This document shows, piece after piece, positions 8,099 to 16,456 of a stretch of DNA of 64,000 nt (within the stretch, counting starts at the first letter, position 1; every line of letters starts with the position of its first letter). A model generated the notes under the pieces. The model saw nothing but the letters and a program-made list of their open reading frames with translations. It was not told the origin of the DNA and ran no database searches. A program made the translations under genes and the position numbers. Origin of the DNA: an uncultured Lachnospiraceae bacterium (GTDB lineage: Bacteria; Bacillota; Clostridia; Lachnospirales; Lachnospiraceae); assembly GCA_910586755.1 (NCBI GenBank), contig CAJUJM010000008.1:1-64000 (forward strand), given 5' to 3'.

Positions 8099-8360
8099 AA
8101 AAATATGGTCAGATGATGCTTGGGAGGATTACCTCTACTGGCAGACACAAGATAAAAAAACACTTAAGCGAATCAACCAGCTCATCCAGGATGTCGAGCG
8201 GAATGGCTGTATGCAGGGAATCGGGAAACCTGAACCCCTCTTCGGCGACCTGCAAGGCGAATACAGCCGCCGCATCAACGAAAAAGACCGCCTCGTCTAT
8301 CATATAGAGAACGGACGGCTCTATATCGCCCACTGCAAAGGCCATTATGGAGATAAATGA
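8091..8360 (+). CDS. YoeB/Txe-family mRNA interferase toxin
   Basis: This 89-residue toxin has the YoeB pattern: WSDDAWEDYLYWQTQDKKTL at the start, then IQDVERNG, the G.PEPL.GDL.G.YSRRIN stretch, and DRLVYHI ending in HCKGHYGD. The conserved Glu/Arg/His and terminal His-Tyr positions of the family are present. YoeB cleaves mRNA on the ribosome at the A site. Overlap with the antitoxin gene secures balanced synthesis. Length is standard, so it looks intact. Confidence 0.92.
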   Translation: MSEKIWSDDAWEDYLYWQTQDKKTLKRINQLIQDVERNGCMQGIGKPEPLFGDLQGEYSRRINEKDRLVYHIENGRLYIAHCKGHYGDK

Positions 8361-8419
8361 CCCCGTACAATCTACTTTCAGCCATTCAGGATTTTACAAA
8401 GAAATCTCTTTTTAAAGTT

Positions 8420-8766
8420 TTGAGCAGAACGGTAAGCCGGGTTATGTCGTTGGATGGTCATCTATCTAGGTCAGCCGTCACCGGCGGACTCAAGCGACCT
8501 ACCCGGAAGCAGACGGGCCGCCTTATGCTTCCTGTTCGGTCTTGCTTCGGATGGGGTTTACATGTGCCCCGCCTGTTACCAGCCGGGCGGTAGTCTCTTA
8601 CACTGCCTTTCCACCCTTACCGCATTTTATGCGGCGGTTTATTTCTGTTGCACTGTCCTTAGGGTCGCCCCCACCAGACGTTATCTGGCATCCTGCCCTG
8701 TGAAGCCCGGACTTTCCTCTCCCATGACCTTTCGGTTTCATGGCAGCGACCATCTGTCCTGCTCAA
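8420..8766 (-). ncRNA. rnpB: RNase P RNA
   Basis: The minus strand carries the catalytic RNA of RNase P, which matures tRNA 5' ends. The ends TTGAGCAGGAC and GTTCTGCTCAA pair as helix P1. Conserved stretches GAGGAAAGTCCGGGC (P4/J region), ACAGTGCAACAGAAA and GGTAAGGGTGGAAAGG are present, plus the 3' part AACCCGGCTTAC that closes P4. Length of about 347 bases fits a bacterial molecule. The exact ends are taken from the P1 pairing. Confidence 0.95.
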
Positions 8767-8775
8767 AACATTGGT

Positions 8776-8804
8776 ATCATACCATATTTTTTCAGGCTTG
8801 TCCA
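8776..8804 (-). promoter_or_regulatory. Promoter of rnpB
   Basis: On the minus strand TGGACA (8799-8804) and TATGAT (8776-8781) are 17 bases apart and end 10 bases before the RNA start. The -35 region lies inside the last codons of the PTS IIA gene. Confidence 0.65.
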
Positions 8805-9118
8805 GCCAGTTTCCGGTACATCTTGATCATCTCCGCAGCCAGGGAATAGGTGATCTCAGCGCTCATCATAATGTCCTCGCTGTGAACCATAATCAGGCTC
8901 AGCTGGTTCAGCTCTCCCCCTGCGTCCATGGTAATAAGCTGGGTATGAACGTGATGAGCCGATTTTCTGCACTCTTCCGCCGCCTTCATGGAGGACTCTG
9001 CCTCATCAAACTTTCCTTCTGCAGCTGCTGCCAGAGCAGTCATGCACTCGCTTCTTGCTTCTCCTGCATTGGTGATAATCTGCAGGCACAGTAATTCCAT
9101 ATTTTCGTTTTCCATCAT
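8792..9118 (-). CDS. PTS lactose/cellobiose-family IIA component
   Basis: This 108-residue all-helical phosphocarrier accepts phosphate from HPr on a histidine and passes it to IIB. The active-site segment MVHSEDIMMSAE, with the phosphorylated His, lies near residue 77, and the family phrase AHHVHTQL precedes it. The ATG overlaps the IIB stop as TAATG, so the two are coupled. It is the last gene of the PTS operon, and the rnpB promoter is nested in its 3' end. Confidence 0.93.
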   Translation of the reverse strand: MMENENMELLCLQIITNAGEARSECMTALAAAAEGKFDEAESSMKAAEECRKSAHHVHTQLITMDAGGELNQLSLIMVHSEDIMMSAEITYSLAAEMIKMYRKLAGQA

Positions 9119-9417
9119 TAGTCCCCCATTTCCTTTTTCGCCTGGGCAAGAACCTTCTCGCCGTTCATGGTGCCGTAAGATACCGGATCAATAGAAACCA
9201 CAGGACAGGTTACCTGCTTCTTTACAACCTCCATCTGGAACCGGACCTGGGGGCCTAAAAGAATCAAATCCACGTTTCCTCCCTCTTCTTCTGCAGAAGC
9301 TACCGGAGCCGCCCAGATTTCACACTCATAATTCTGGGCCTCTGCCGCTGCCTTCATTTTCTTCACTAAAATACCAGTAGATAAACCGCCGTTGCACAGT
9401 AATAAAATCCTTTTCAT
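9118..9417 (-). CDS. PTS lactose/cellobiose-family IIB component
   Basis: This roughly 99-residue IIB starts MKRILLLCNGGLSTG. The Cys in LLLCNGG is the phosphorylated residue, followed by the phosphate-binding loop. The chosen ATG (9417) has GGAGG 7 bases upstream; an ATG directly before it (9420) sits too close, and longer starts lack a site. The C-terminal part VSIDPVSYGTMNGEKVL matches the family. It receives phosphate from IIA and gives it to sugar bound by IIC. Confidence 0.93.
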   Translation of the reverse strand: MKRILLLCNGGLSTGILVKKMKAAAEAQNYECEIWAAPVASAEEEGGNVDLILLGPQVRFQMEVVKKQVTCPVVSIDPVSYGTMNGEKVLAQAKKEMGD

Positions 9418-9463
9418 CATCTTTCCTCCAATTCGTTCATTATTTTCTAAACTATTTCCCTTA

Positions 9464-10765
9464 TTATGCTTCTGCTTCCTCACCACTCTCCATTTTCACC
9501 ATAGTGCGCTCATACATCTTAAAGAATGGGAAGTAAATCAAACCGTCAATTACAATTAATATTAAAATCAGAACCGGCGCTTTCCAGTCCATGGTGGAGA
9601 AAAATGCTCCGATAACCGAAGGCATCTGCCAGGAAAGCATTGCGTAGCTCCTTCCGATAAGGCCAATCTGCATGGTAATAAAGGCAATGGTTCCGTTTAA
9701 TACGGACGTAAACAGGAAGGGCACGAAAAATACCGGGTTTAACATCAGGGGCAGGCCGAAAATAATAGGCTCTGAGATGTTAAAGAAAGCGGGAATCAAG
9801 CCTAACCGGCCAATGGCCTTTAACTGCTGGGACTTGGATGTAGCCAGCATAATTGCCAGCGCCAGTACGGAGCCGCAGCCACCGATTACTACGAAATATA
9901 CCCAGAAAGGTGTGGTAAAAATATTAGGAAGAGCTTCCCCGGCTGCCTGGGCAGCTGCATTTAAGGATAAGTTGCCGTCACGAATGGGAGCCAATACTCC
10001 GGATAATGCTGCGTCATGAATTCCGAAGAACCAGAATACATGTACCAGCAGGGTAATAATAATGGTAAAGCCCAGGTTGTCCACTGCTGCCAGAGACGGG
10101 GACAGGATTCCGTAAATCAGTTTGGGAAGAGTGGTTCCCATTTTGTTCATAACAGTGAAAATTGCAATGTAGAGAATCATCAGCACTGCGCCTGGTACAA
10201 TAGATGCAAATACATCAGACAGAGATGCCGGAACCGTATCGGGAAGGGAAATCTTTCCAAATTCCCGTTTTCTCATATAACAGTAAAGATCCGCAGTCAA
10301 AATGGATATCAGCATGGCGGGAATCAATCCCTTACCGTCCATATAGGACATCTCCACAACCTTTCCATCCCATCCCAGGGATTGGGGTTCTATTACCAGC
10401 ATCAAAAAGCCGCACACCCCTAAGAGAATAGGCAGGAAAGATTCAATCTTTGCAGTCTTGCACAGGAAATGGATAATTCCCACACAGATATAAAGGGACA
10501 TGGCGCCCAATGTCAAGGCGTTGATCCAGGAAAAAATGGTGGAATTATTGGCTACAAACCCGGCCCAGGCCCTGGTAAAACCGTTCCCTGCCGCTTCTAC
10601 AGAAGGGGCGGAGCTTAAGACAGCCGCAATACCTCCTGTAAACGTAATTGGCAAAAGCGACATAAACGCGTCGCGGATAGCCCGCAGATGGCGCTCGTTT
10701 CCTAATTTGTTGGCCGCCGGCATCACGTACTTTTCCATTGCCAGGCTCATTTCTTGAATACCCAT
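9464..10765 (-). CDS. PTS cellobiose-type IIC permease
   Basis: This 433-residue membrane protein has about ten hydrophobic segments and CelB/LicC landmarks: HLRAIRDAFMSLLPITFTGG at the start, VHVFWFFGIHD in the middle, and the substrate-loop segment NISEPIIFGLPLMLNP. It imports and phosphorylates beta-linked disaccharides. A GGGAGG site precedes the ATG. It begins 2 bases after the GH1 gene ends, so the hydrolase and transporter share one mRNA. Confidence 0.95.
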   Translation of the reverse strand: MGIQEMSLAMEKYVMPAANKLGNERHLRAIRDAFMSLLPITFTGGIAAVLSSAPSVEAAGNGFTRAWAGFVANNSTIFSWINALTLGAMSLYICVGIIHFLCKTAKIESFLPILLGVCGFLMLVIEPQSLGWDGKVVEMSYMDGKGLIPAMLISILTADLYCYMRKREFGKISLPDTVPASLSDVFASIVPGAVLMILYIAIFTVMNKMGTTLPKLIYGILSPSLAAVDNLGFTIIITLLVHVFWFFGIHDAALSGVLAPIRDGNLSLNAAAQAAGEALPNIFTTPFWVYFVVIGGCGSVLALAIMLATSKSQQLKAIGRLGLIPAFFNISEPIIFGLPLMLNPVFFVPFLFTSVLNGTIAFITMQIGLIGRSYAMLSWQMPSVIGAFFSTMDWKAPVLILILIVIDGLIYFPFFKMYERTMVKMESGEEAEA

Positions 10766-10767
10766 TT

Positions 10768-12171
10768 TTATACCTCCCCGTATGTTTCTCTTTTGATGGC
10801 TTCCCCTTTGGTCTCAATCACATTTTTAAACCAGTAGTAGCTCTTTTTGGGCTTTCTCTTTAAATTGTCCTCATAATCCACTGCTACCAGGCCGTACCGC
10901 TTTTCTGTCCCGTTTTTCCAGGAATATAAGTCAAAAGGCGACCAGGCAAAGTAGCCTCTCACATCACAGCCCTCTTCTTTGGCATTTAAAATGGCGTTAA
11001 TGTGCATATTCATAAACTGGATCCGCTCCTCATCGTCCACCTGATCCACGGTCACGTCCTCATATAAACCGATGCCGTTCTCTGTAATGTAAACAGGAAG
11101 GTGGTATTTCTTCCATACCTGGCGGATCCCTTCATAAAGGCCTTCCGGGAAAATCTCTGTATCCCACTCAGTGTAACGGCTGCTCTCCGGCCTTACCTGC
11201 TCAAACCAGCCCTTTATAATGGTCTGGGAAGTGCCTTTTGCCTTGCTGCCGGAATTGTTGACAATCAGGGTAGTCTCTCCGGTCTCGTAGGGCTTCACTA
11301 CGGCTCTGGCATAATAGTTGAGTCCCAGAAAATCTACCGTATTATGTTTGATAATCTCCAAATCCTCCGGAAGCATCATGGACAGGTCGCAGGTTTTAGA
11401 AAGTTCTCCCAGCATATCCCCCGGAATTTCCCCCATGGCGGCTGTGTCCAGAATCCAGTTGTTTAAGAAATTATCCGCAAACCGCATGGCAATCCGGGTC
11501 TGTACGGTTCCATCAACGCCATATACCGGGGCGAAGCTGTGGACGATTCCAATTTGTCCTTTATATCCTCCCTCCCGGAATACCTTTACTGCCATAGCGG
11601 AAGCCAGCATCAGGTAGTAAGAGCCGGTTAAGGTTTCCTGCAAGTCCCGGTGTCCCGGCGGATAATTGCCGATTAAATATCCGCTGAAAATGCAGTATCT
11701 GGGCTCATTAAAGGTGGACCAATGGACTACCCGGTCCCCAAAAGCGTCAAAACACACCTTGGCGTAATGCATATATGCTTCACAGGTTCTCCGGTTAAGC
11801 CATCCTCCCAGCTCCTCCAGATACTGGGGCAGATCCCAGTGATAGATGGTGACAAAGGGCGTGATGCCGTTTTCCAGACAAGTGTCAATCATCTCATTGT
11901 AGAAATCAATTCCCTCCTGGTTGATTTCCCCTTCCAGGTTCTTGATAATCCTGGGCCATGCCAGGGAGAAGCGGTAGCTGGTGTGGCCGCCCTCCTTCAT
12001 CATTTTGATATCCTCTTTAAATCGGTGGTAATGATCGCTGGCTACATCTCCATTTTCCAGGTTCTCCTCATGAAGGTACTTGTCCCACATGGACTCTGCT
12101 CTGCCGCCTTCATTCCATCCTCCCTCGCACTGATAGGAAGCGGTTGCGCCTCCCCAAAGAAACTCTTTCAC
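10768..12171 (-). CDS. GH1 6-phospho-beta-glucosidase
   Basis: This 467-residue family GH1 enzyme hydrolyses the phosphorylated disaccharide delivered by the PTS. It has the signature start [15 protein letters not shown], the acid/base STFNEPRY near residue 165 and the nucleophile ITENGIG near 360. The start codon is GTG with AGGAGG nine bases upstream; no ATG alternative fits. It is the first gene of the operon with IIC, IIB and IIA. The LicR-like activator is encoded just upstream. Cellobiose or another beta-glucoside is the probable substrate. Confidence 0.95.
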   Translation of the reverse strand: MKEFLWGGATASYQCEGGWNEGGRAESMWDKYLHEENLENGDVASDHYHRFKEDIKMMKEGGHTSYRFSLAWPRIIKNLEGEINQEGIDFYNEMIDTCLENGITPFVTIYHWDLPQYLEELGGWLNRRTCEAYMHYAKVCFDAFGDRVVHWSTFNEPRYCIFSGYLIGNYPPGHRDLQETLTGSYYLMLASAMAVKVFREGGYKGQIGIVHSFAPVYGVDGTVQTRIAMRFADNFLNNWILDTAAMGEIPGDMLGELSKTCDLSMMLPEDLEIIKHNTVDFLGLNYYARAVVKPYETGETTLIVNNSGSKAKGTSQTIIKGWFEQVRPESSRYTEWDTEIFPEGLYEGIRQVWKKYHLPVYITENGIGLYEDVTVDQVDDEERIQFMNMHINAILNAKEEGCDVRGYFAWSPFDLYSWKNGTEKRYGLVAVDYEDNLKRKPKKSYYWFKNVIETKGEAIKRETYGEV

Positions 12172-12204
12172 GGTTGACTTCCTCCTGTCGTTTTTGTTGT
12201 CCTC

Positions 12205-12210
12205 ATTATA
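12205..12210 (-). promoter_or_regulatory. Promoter -10 of cellobiose operon
   Basis: The minus strand reads TGATATAAT, an extended -10 box, with no good -35 upstream. A weak -35 suits a promoter that needs an activator such as the LicR-like protein. The start would be near 12198, about 27 bases before the GTG start codon. Confidence 0.5.
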
Positions 12211-12225
12211 TCAAGGCCCCAAAAC

Positions 12226-12277
12226 AAAATAAAATCTGCTTTTTCCGCTGCGAAACGGAAAAAACAGATTTTATTTT
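12226..12277 (-). terminator. Terminator after licR-like gene
   Basis: Two 22-base arms (12226-12247 and 12256-12277) pair with one mismatch and an 8-base loop. T-rich sequence follows on the minus strand, 4 bases past the regulator stop. Its position right upstream of the operon promoter means it may also serve as an operator. Confidence 0.7.
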
Positions 12278-12280
12278 CTG

Positions 12281-14173
12281 CTACAGAAGCATTTTCACAA
12301 ACTCCTGACAGGTTTCAATATGTGATAAACGTCGGACAGCTCCCGCCTTCATCAGGTTGTCAATCATCACGTTATATACCGGGATTACCCGGTGATTCCA
12401 GGAAGGGGACAGAGCAAACAAAAACAGAATCCGCACATTGTACTCTCCCCAGGCCAGCTTACTTTTTAACAGGCAGGTGCAGATGGCCGTGCGTCTGGCT
12501 GTATTTTCCATAGCATGGGCGAAGGCAACCCCGGCCTCAAAAGCGGTAGGAGCGATGGCCTCCCGCTGCATAACGCTTTCTAAAAATCCTTCCTCCACAT
12601 ATCCCTGCTCCAAAAGCTTTCCGCACATAAACTCAATGGCCTCTTCTCTGGAATCAAACTCCACGGACGGGAAAAAGAGGGACGGACGAAACAGGTTTTT
12701 AAAATAGGTTCTGACACTGGTCACCTGATCCTCCCGGACTGCGGTAAGTAGTTTCTCCTTCTCATGGTAATCCAGAAAATTGCGGCACAAAATCACCGGC
12801 ACATCTTCTGGATTTTCCGGCAAAGGTACGGTAGTTAAAACCGCCAGAATATCCTTTGGGAAAAACCTTGGCAGATCGAAGATAGAATACGTATCGCTAA
12901 TCTTGATCCTGCACTCCCCCATCTCCTCCAATCGCTTTTTTATCAGCTCTTTCACCTGTTTGCCAAAAGGATTCACCAGGGCCACTTTCTTCTCCTGGCG
13001 CATCATGCTGGTCTCCATTGCCCGGATAAAATGGATGGCAATGAGTCCAACCTCATCCTCCCCAATGGCGCAGCCTGCCAGGCGGTTAAACCTGTCGGCA
13101 AAAAAGATGGCAATGTCGTACTCCAGAGGGTATTGGGCTTTTATCCGGTAAAGCACCGGATTGACTACATACTGGCTGTTTTTGGCCCGCCTTAAAGTGC
13201 CGATAAGCTGAGCCATCATCTCTTTACAAAATTCCTGATCCCTGGAAAAGTCAAAGCCGTACTCTACATGGATCTCCACCAGAATCTTGTCCAAAAACTG
13301 GGCCGCCACCATCTGCTCTAATCCTTCCATATGGTAAAAGTCATTGCGGAACAGCCTGGAAAAATACTGGTATTCTTTCTCAGGGGGCTTTATTCCTAAC
13401 AAATTCCCGATTTTATCTACCATCCGCCGGACAGCCGGATCTTCTGAGGAGACATCTTCCCGGGCCGTTCCAGGCTCTTTTGCTCTGTCCAGTCCGCCCG
13501 TCTGTATTTCAATAAAGCAGCCTGCCGCCATCCGCTCTGCCATAACCGCCATTCCCACCAAAAGACGGACAATGGTAGTATCATAAAAGGCAGTATCCTT
13601 TCCCCTCAGCTCTTCCAGCAAGATGTCCCGGAACCACTGGATTTTTACATACTGGAAATAGGTCTGAAACCGTTCCGGCTCAAAGTATTGATTCAGATTG
13701 CGGGTGATCACATAAACCCCGTAATAGTTTCGCTTTTCCCCTTCTCCAAGCTCTAAAACCAGACGGTTGTTCTGCTTTTTTATGGTTCCCATACCACAGC
13801 GCCTGGCCATGCGGCGGTTGACTCTGGCAACGATTTTGGTCAGCAGAGTGTCGCTGATATAAAGCTCATCCGCCAACTCCAGATAGGTTAAGTCCTCATC
13901 AAACAGGACGCTTCTTACTACCTCCCACTCCAGGTTTTCCGTCTCTTCCATTTGAGTGCTTATGGCAGGCCTGCTAAGGCTTACTTTCTCTTCAATGGAA
14001 AAACCCTGCCCCTTTTTAGACTGTATCGCTTCCTTTTTCAGCTCCCCATTGATTTCCTTTATCTCATTTCTAACTGTCCTGTCGCTGATGTGGAGAAGTT
14101 CCCCGATCTGCCTGGCAGTCAGAAAATCCCGATCCAGAAGGAGATTCCAGATCCTCTTTTGTCTTTCTGTCAT
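12281..14173 (-). CDS. LicR/ManR-type PTS-controlled transcription activator
   Basis: This 630-residue multidomain regulator starts with an HTH (LLDRDFLTARQIGELL, then ISDRTVRNEI). A second wHTH, two PRD-type helical regions (GLIAIHF near residue 360) and an EIIA-like C-terminal domain follow. In that last domain the Val-x-Phe-Ala-His motif (GVAFAHAM) keeps the phosphorylatable His. Such proteins switch on the neighbouring PTS operon when PTS phosphate flow signals sugar. The ATG has GGGGGAG five bases upstream. Its start lies 104 bases inside the Nudix gene. It is an activator type rather than a BglG antiterminator, because its start is DNA-binding. Confidence 0.88.
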   Translation of the reverse strand: MTERQKRIWNLLLDRDFLTARQIGELLHISDRTVRNEIKEINGELKKEAIQSKKGQGFSIEEKVSLSRPAISTQMEETENLEWEVVRSVLFDEDLTYLELADELYISDTLLTKIVARVNRRMARRCGMGTIKKQNNRLVLELGEGEKRNYYGVYVITRNLNQYFEPERFQTYFQYVKIQWFRDILLEELRGKDTAFYDTTIVRLLVGMAVMAERMAAGCFIEIQTGGLDRAKEPGTAREDVSSEDPAVRRMVDKIGNLLGIKPPEKEYQYFSRLFRNDFYHMEGLEQMVAAQFLDKILVEIHVEYGFDFSRDQEFCKEMMAQLIGTLRRAKNSQYVVNPVLYRIKAQYPLEYDIAIFFADRFNRLAGCAIGEDEVGLIAIHFIRAMETSMMRQEKKVALVNPFGKQVKELIKKRLEEMGECRIKISDTYSIFDLPRFFPKDILAVLTTVPLPENPEDVPVILCRNFLDYHEKEKLLTAVREDQVTSVRTYFKNLFRPSLFFPSVEFDSREEAIEFMCGKLLEQGYVEEGFLESVMQREAIAPTAFEAGVAFAHAMENTARRTAICTCLLKSKLAWGEYNVRILFLFALSPSWNHRVIPVYNVMIDNLMKAGAVRRLSHIETCQEFVKMLL

Positions 14174-14768
14174 CGTACACTCCCCCGTTTAACTTCGGAA
14201 GCACCAGTCTCATAAATTCTTCCGGATGGCGGCAAAATTCCTCTTTAGGGATAGAAAGAGGTTCTCCATACAAATCCGTTGCTGAAATTTTCCAGCCCGG
14301 ATCCTGAGATTTTTCTGCCTTTAAAAGCTCCGGCAGCCGGACAGCCACGATCTGTTCCACCTCTTCTCCGGGAGCAAAAAAGGGCAGATCCATCTGGTAT
14401 AAATACACATGGCAAAGCTCCCTGTCAAAAAACTCTCCTTTTCTGGTTACCTCTTTTACCACCCCCAGGTAGGTCAGGTTATTCCTGTCAATGCGGACCC
14501 CCATTTCCTCATAAGATTCCCGGCAGACCGCATCCAAATGGGACTCTCCTTCTGTTACATGGCCGGTGGATCCGATGTCATAATATCCGGGGAAATCCGC
14601 CTTAGAAAAAGCCCTCTGCTGAAAGTACAGCCATTCCTCATCCCCTGTCCGGCACAGCATCCAGCAGTGAACCACCTGGTGCCACAATCCCTCTCTGTGG
14701 GCATCCTCTCTCAAAGCCCTTCCTGTTCTCTCACATTTGTCATTGTATATTGCAAGCCATTCTTCCAT
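14070..14768 (-). CDS. Nudix hydrolase with tail overlapping licR-like gene
   Basis: The roughly 232-residue product carries a perfect Nudix box GHVTEGESHLDAVC, RESYEEMGV (consensus GX5EX7REUXEEXGU) near residue 75 and resembles the IDI-like Nudix group that opens with a WHQVVHCWML strand. The ATG at 14768 is preferred because AGAGG lies nine bases upstream, while the ATG at 14777 touches it. About 35 C-terminal residues read through the start of the regulator gene and are polar and low in hydrophobics, so they may be a recent extension after loss of an earlier stop. Substrate unknown. Confidence 0.85.
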   Translation of the reverse strand: MEEWLAIYNDKCERTGRALREDAHREGLWHQVVHCWMLCRTGDEEWLYFQQRAFSKADFPGYYDIGSTGHVTEGESHLDAVCRESYEEMGVRIDRNNLTYLGVVKEVTRKGEFFDRELCHVYLYQMDLPFFAPGEEVEQIVAVRLPELLKAEKSQDPGWKISATDLYGEPLSIPKEEFCRHPEEFMRLVLPKLNGGVYDDRKTKEDLESPSGSGFSDCQADRGTSPHQRQDS

Positions 14769-14797
14769 AGGTTTCATCCTCTTTTCTAAAGGTGAGG

Positions 14798-16447
14798 CTA
14801 AAAGCAGCCTCCTCCGATAAACTCCCGCAAAATTGAGTTTTTCGGTATGATTTCCGGATTTACTCCCAGAAAATAGTCTAAAAACTTTAACAGCCGTTTT
14901 GCTTCCAGATATTCCTCGCTGTCCCTGGGAATCCCAAACAGCAGCGGTTCTGCATACTGCTTCAACATAGCCAGCTCATAGATCAGTGCAGAGTTAAACA
15001 TTACATCCGCTTCTTCCTGGAAGGGGAAAATATTCCGGTCCTCCCCTCTGCGAACCGAGGGCCACCGCCGGATGGTCTCTAACGCGGAGGTCCCACGGAT
15101 TCTGGCATCCCGCACCATACGGCGGATCAGGCGGCCGTCCGTACTGGGGATCCGGTTGTGCTCGTCAATGTTAAGCTGGGTCAGGGCGCTGATATAGATT
15201 TTAAATTTGTTTTCCCTGGGAAGCGTATAGGACAACCGGTCATTAAGGCAGTGGATCCCCTCTATCACCAAGATCTCGTCCTTTCCAAGACGCAGCCGCT
15301 CTCCACGGTATTCCCGATGTCCGGTCTTAAAATTGTAGTAAGGAAGTTCTACCGTCTCACCGTTTAGCAGGCGGTTCATATCCACATTAAACTGCCTCAC
15401 ATCCAGACATTCTAATGCCTCATAATCATAATCTCCTTTTTCATCCCTTGGGCTGTCCTCCCGATTGACAAAGTAATCGTCTACCTCAATGGGATGAGGC
15501 CTTAAGCCCATGGCCTCCAGCTGGATGGAGAGCCTGTGAGAAAAGGTAGTCTTTCCGGAGGAAGAAGGACCGGCTATCATTACCAGTTTTTTAGAGGGCT
15601 GAGAAGCAATTTTGCTGGCAATCTCCCCAATCTTTTTTTCCTGAAGGGCCTCCTGAATCAGCACCAGCTGTTTTACCCGCCCGGAGGCAATCTGTTCATT
15701 TAGCGCCCCCACATTGTTTAAATTCAGCCGTTCTCCCCAGCCAAAGGACTCTTTTAATACAGAAAACAACTTTTTCTGAGGCTCAAAAGCTGGCAGGCGG
15801 CAGGGATCTGACTTTCTGGGAATCATCAGGACAAATCCATGCTCATAAAGAATCAGATCAAAATACTTTAAATAGCCGGTATTTTCCACCATATATCCAT
15901 AATAGTAATCCTCAAAGCCCCCAATACGGTAAAGGTTTACCCGGGATACCCGCCGGTAGCGGAACAGCCGTTCCTTATCGTACATTTTATGCCGGTGAAA
16001 CAGCTCTATGGCTTCGTCCGTATTGACGCTTCGTTTGCAGATGGGAACCTGGCTCTCTACCAGTTCCCGCATCCTTTCCTTTACTTTATCAAGCAATTCT
16101 GCATCCAGCTTAAAGTCACCGGTAGGCTTTACAAAATATCCGTTTCCAATGGAAAATTCTGTCTCCACCCGGTCAATCCGTTCTTTTCCCACCACATCGT
16201 AAAAGGAACGCAGCATTAAAAGTACGCAGCTTCTAAAATAGGTCTGAATCCCCGGTTCCTCTTTTGCCGTGACAAACTGGACTTTTCCGCCGTCCACCAC
16301 CTGCTTGTGAAGCTCCTGAAGCTTTCCGTTCACCTTCACCAGAAGAATGTCATGGGGATACCGGTCCTGGTGGACTGCTGCCACCTCTTTCCATCTGGTG
16401 TTATCCCCGTACTCTTCCCATTCGCCATCGATCCACACTCTCGCCAT
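14798..16447 (-). CDS. Nucleoside (uridine-type) kinase with TGS-like N-terminus
   Basis: This 549-residue protein has an N-terminal part resembling the TGS and second domains of threonyl-tRNA synthetase, up to about residue 250. A uridine-kinase/PRK P-loop domain follows, with Walker A AGPSSSGKTTFSHRL near residue 292 and the substrate segment VIEGIHCLND near 400. Such fused proteins are common in Clostridia. A GGAGG site precedes the ATG. It lies 10 bases after trmK and is probably co-transcribed. The natural substrate is not proved. Confidence 0.85.
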   Translation of the reverse strand: MARVWIDGEWEEYGDNTRWKEVAAVHQDRYPHDILLVKVNGKLQELHKQVVDGGKVQFVTAKEEPGIQTYFRSCVLLMLRSFYDVVGKERIDRVETEFSIGNGYFVKPTGDFKLDAELLDKVKERMRELVESQVPICKRSVNTDEAIELFHRHKMYDKERLFRYRRVSRVNLYRIGGFEDYYYGYMVENTGYLKYFDLILYEHGFVLMIPRKSDPCRLPAFEPQKKLFSVLKESFGWGERLNLNNVGALNEQIASGRVKQLVLIQEALQEKKIGEIASKIASQPSKKLVMIAGPSSSGKTTFSHRLSIQLEAMGLRPHPIEVDDYFVNREDSPRDEKGDYDYEALECLDVRQFNVDMNRLLNGETVELPYYNFKTGHREYRGERLRLGKDEILVIEGIHCLNDRLSYTLPRENKFKIYISALTQLNIDEHNRIPSTDGRLIRRMVRDARIRGTSALETIRRWPSVRRGEDRNIFPFQEEADVMFNSALIYELAMLKQYAEPLLFGIPRDSEEYLEAKRLLKFLDYFLGVNPEIIPKNSILREFIGGGCF

Positions 16448-16456
16448 ATCCGCCTC

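Noticed and set aside
8454..8849. Plus-strand frames across 8357-8849
   Set aside because: They overlap the RNase P RNA gene and are chance frames of structured RNA.
12226..12277. BglG/LicT-type ribonucleic antiterminator site
   Set aside because: The hairpin lies upstream of the operon promoter rather than in its leader, no RAT sequence is seen, and the regulator has a DNA-binding start.
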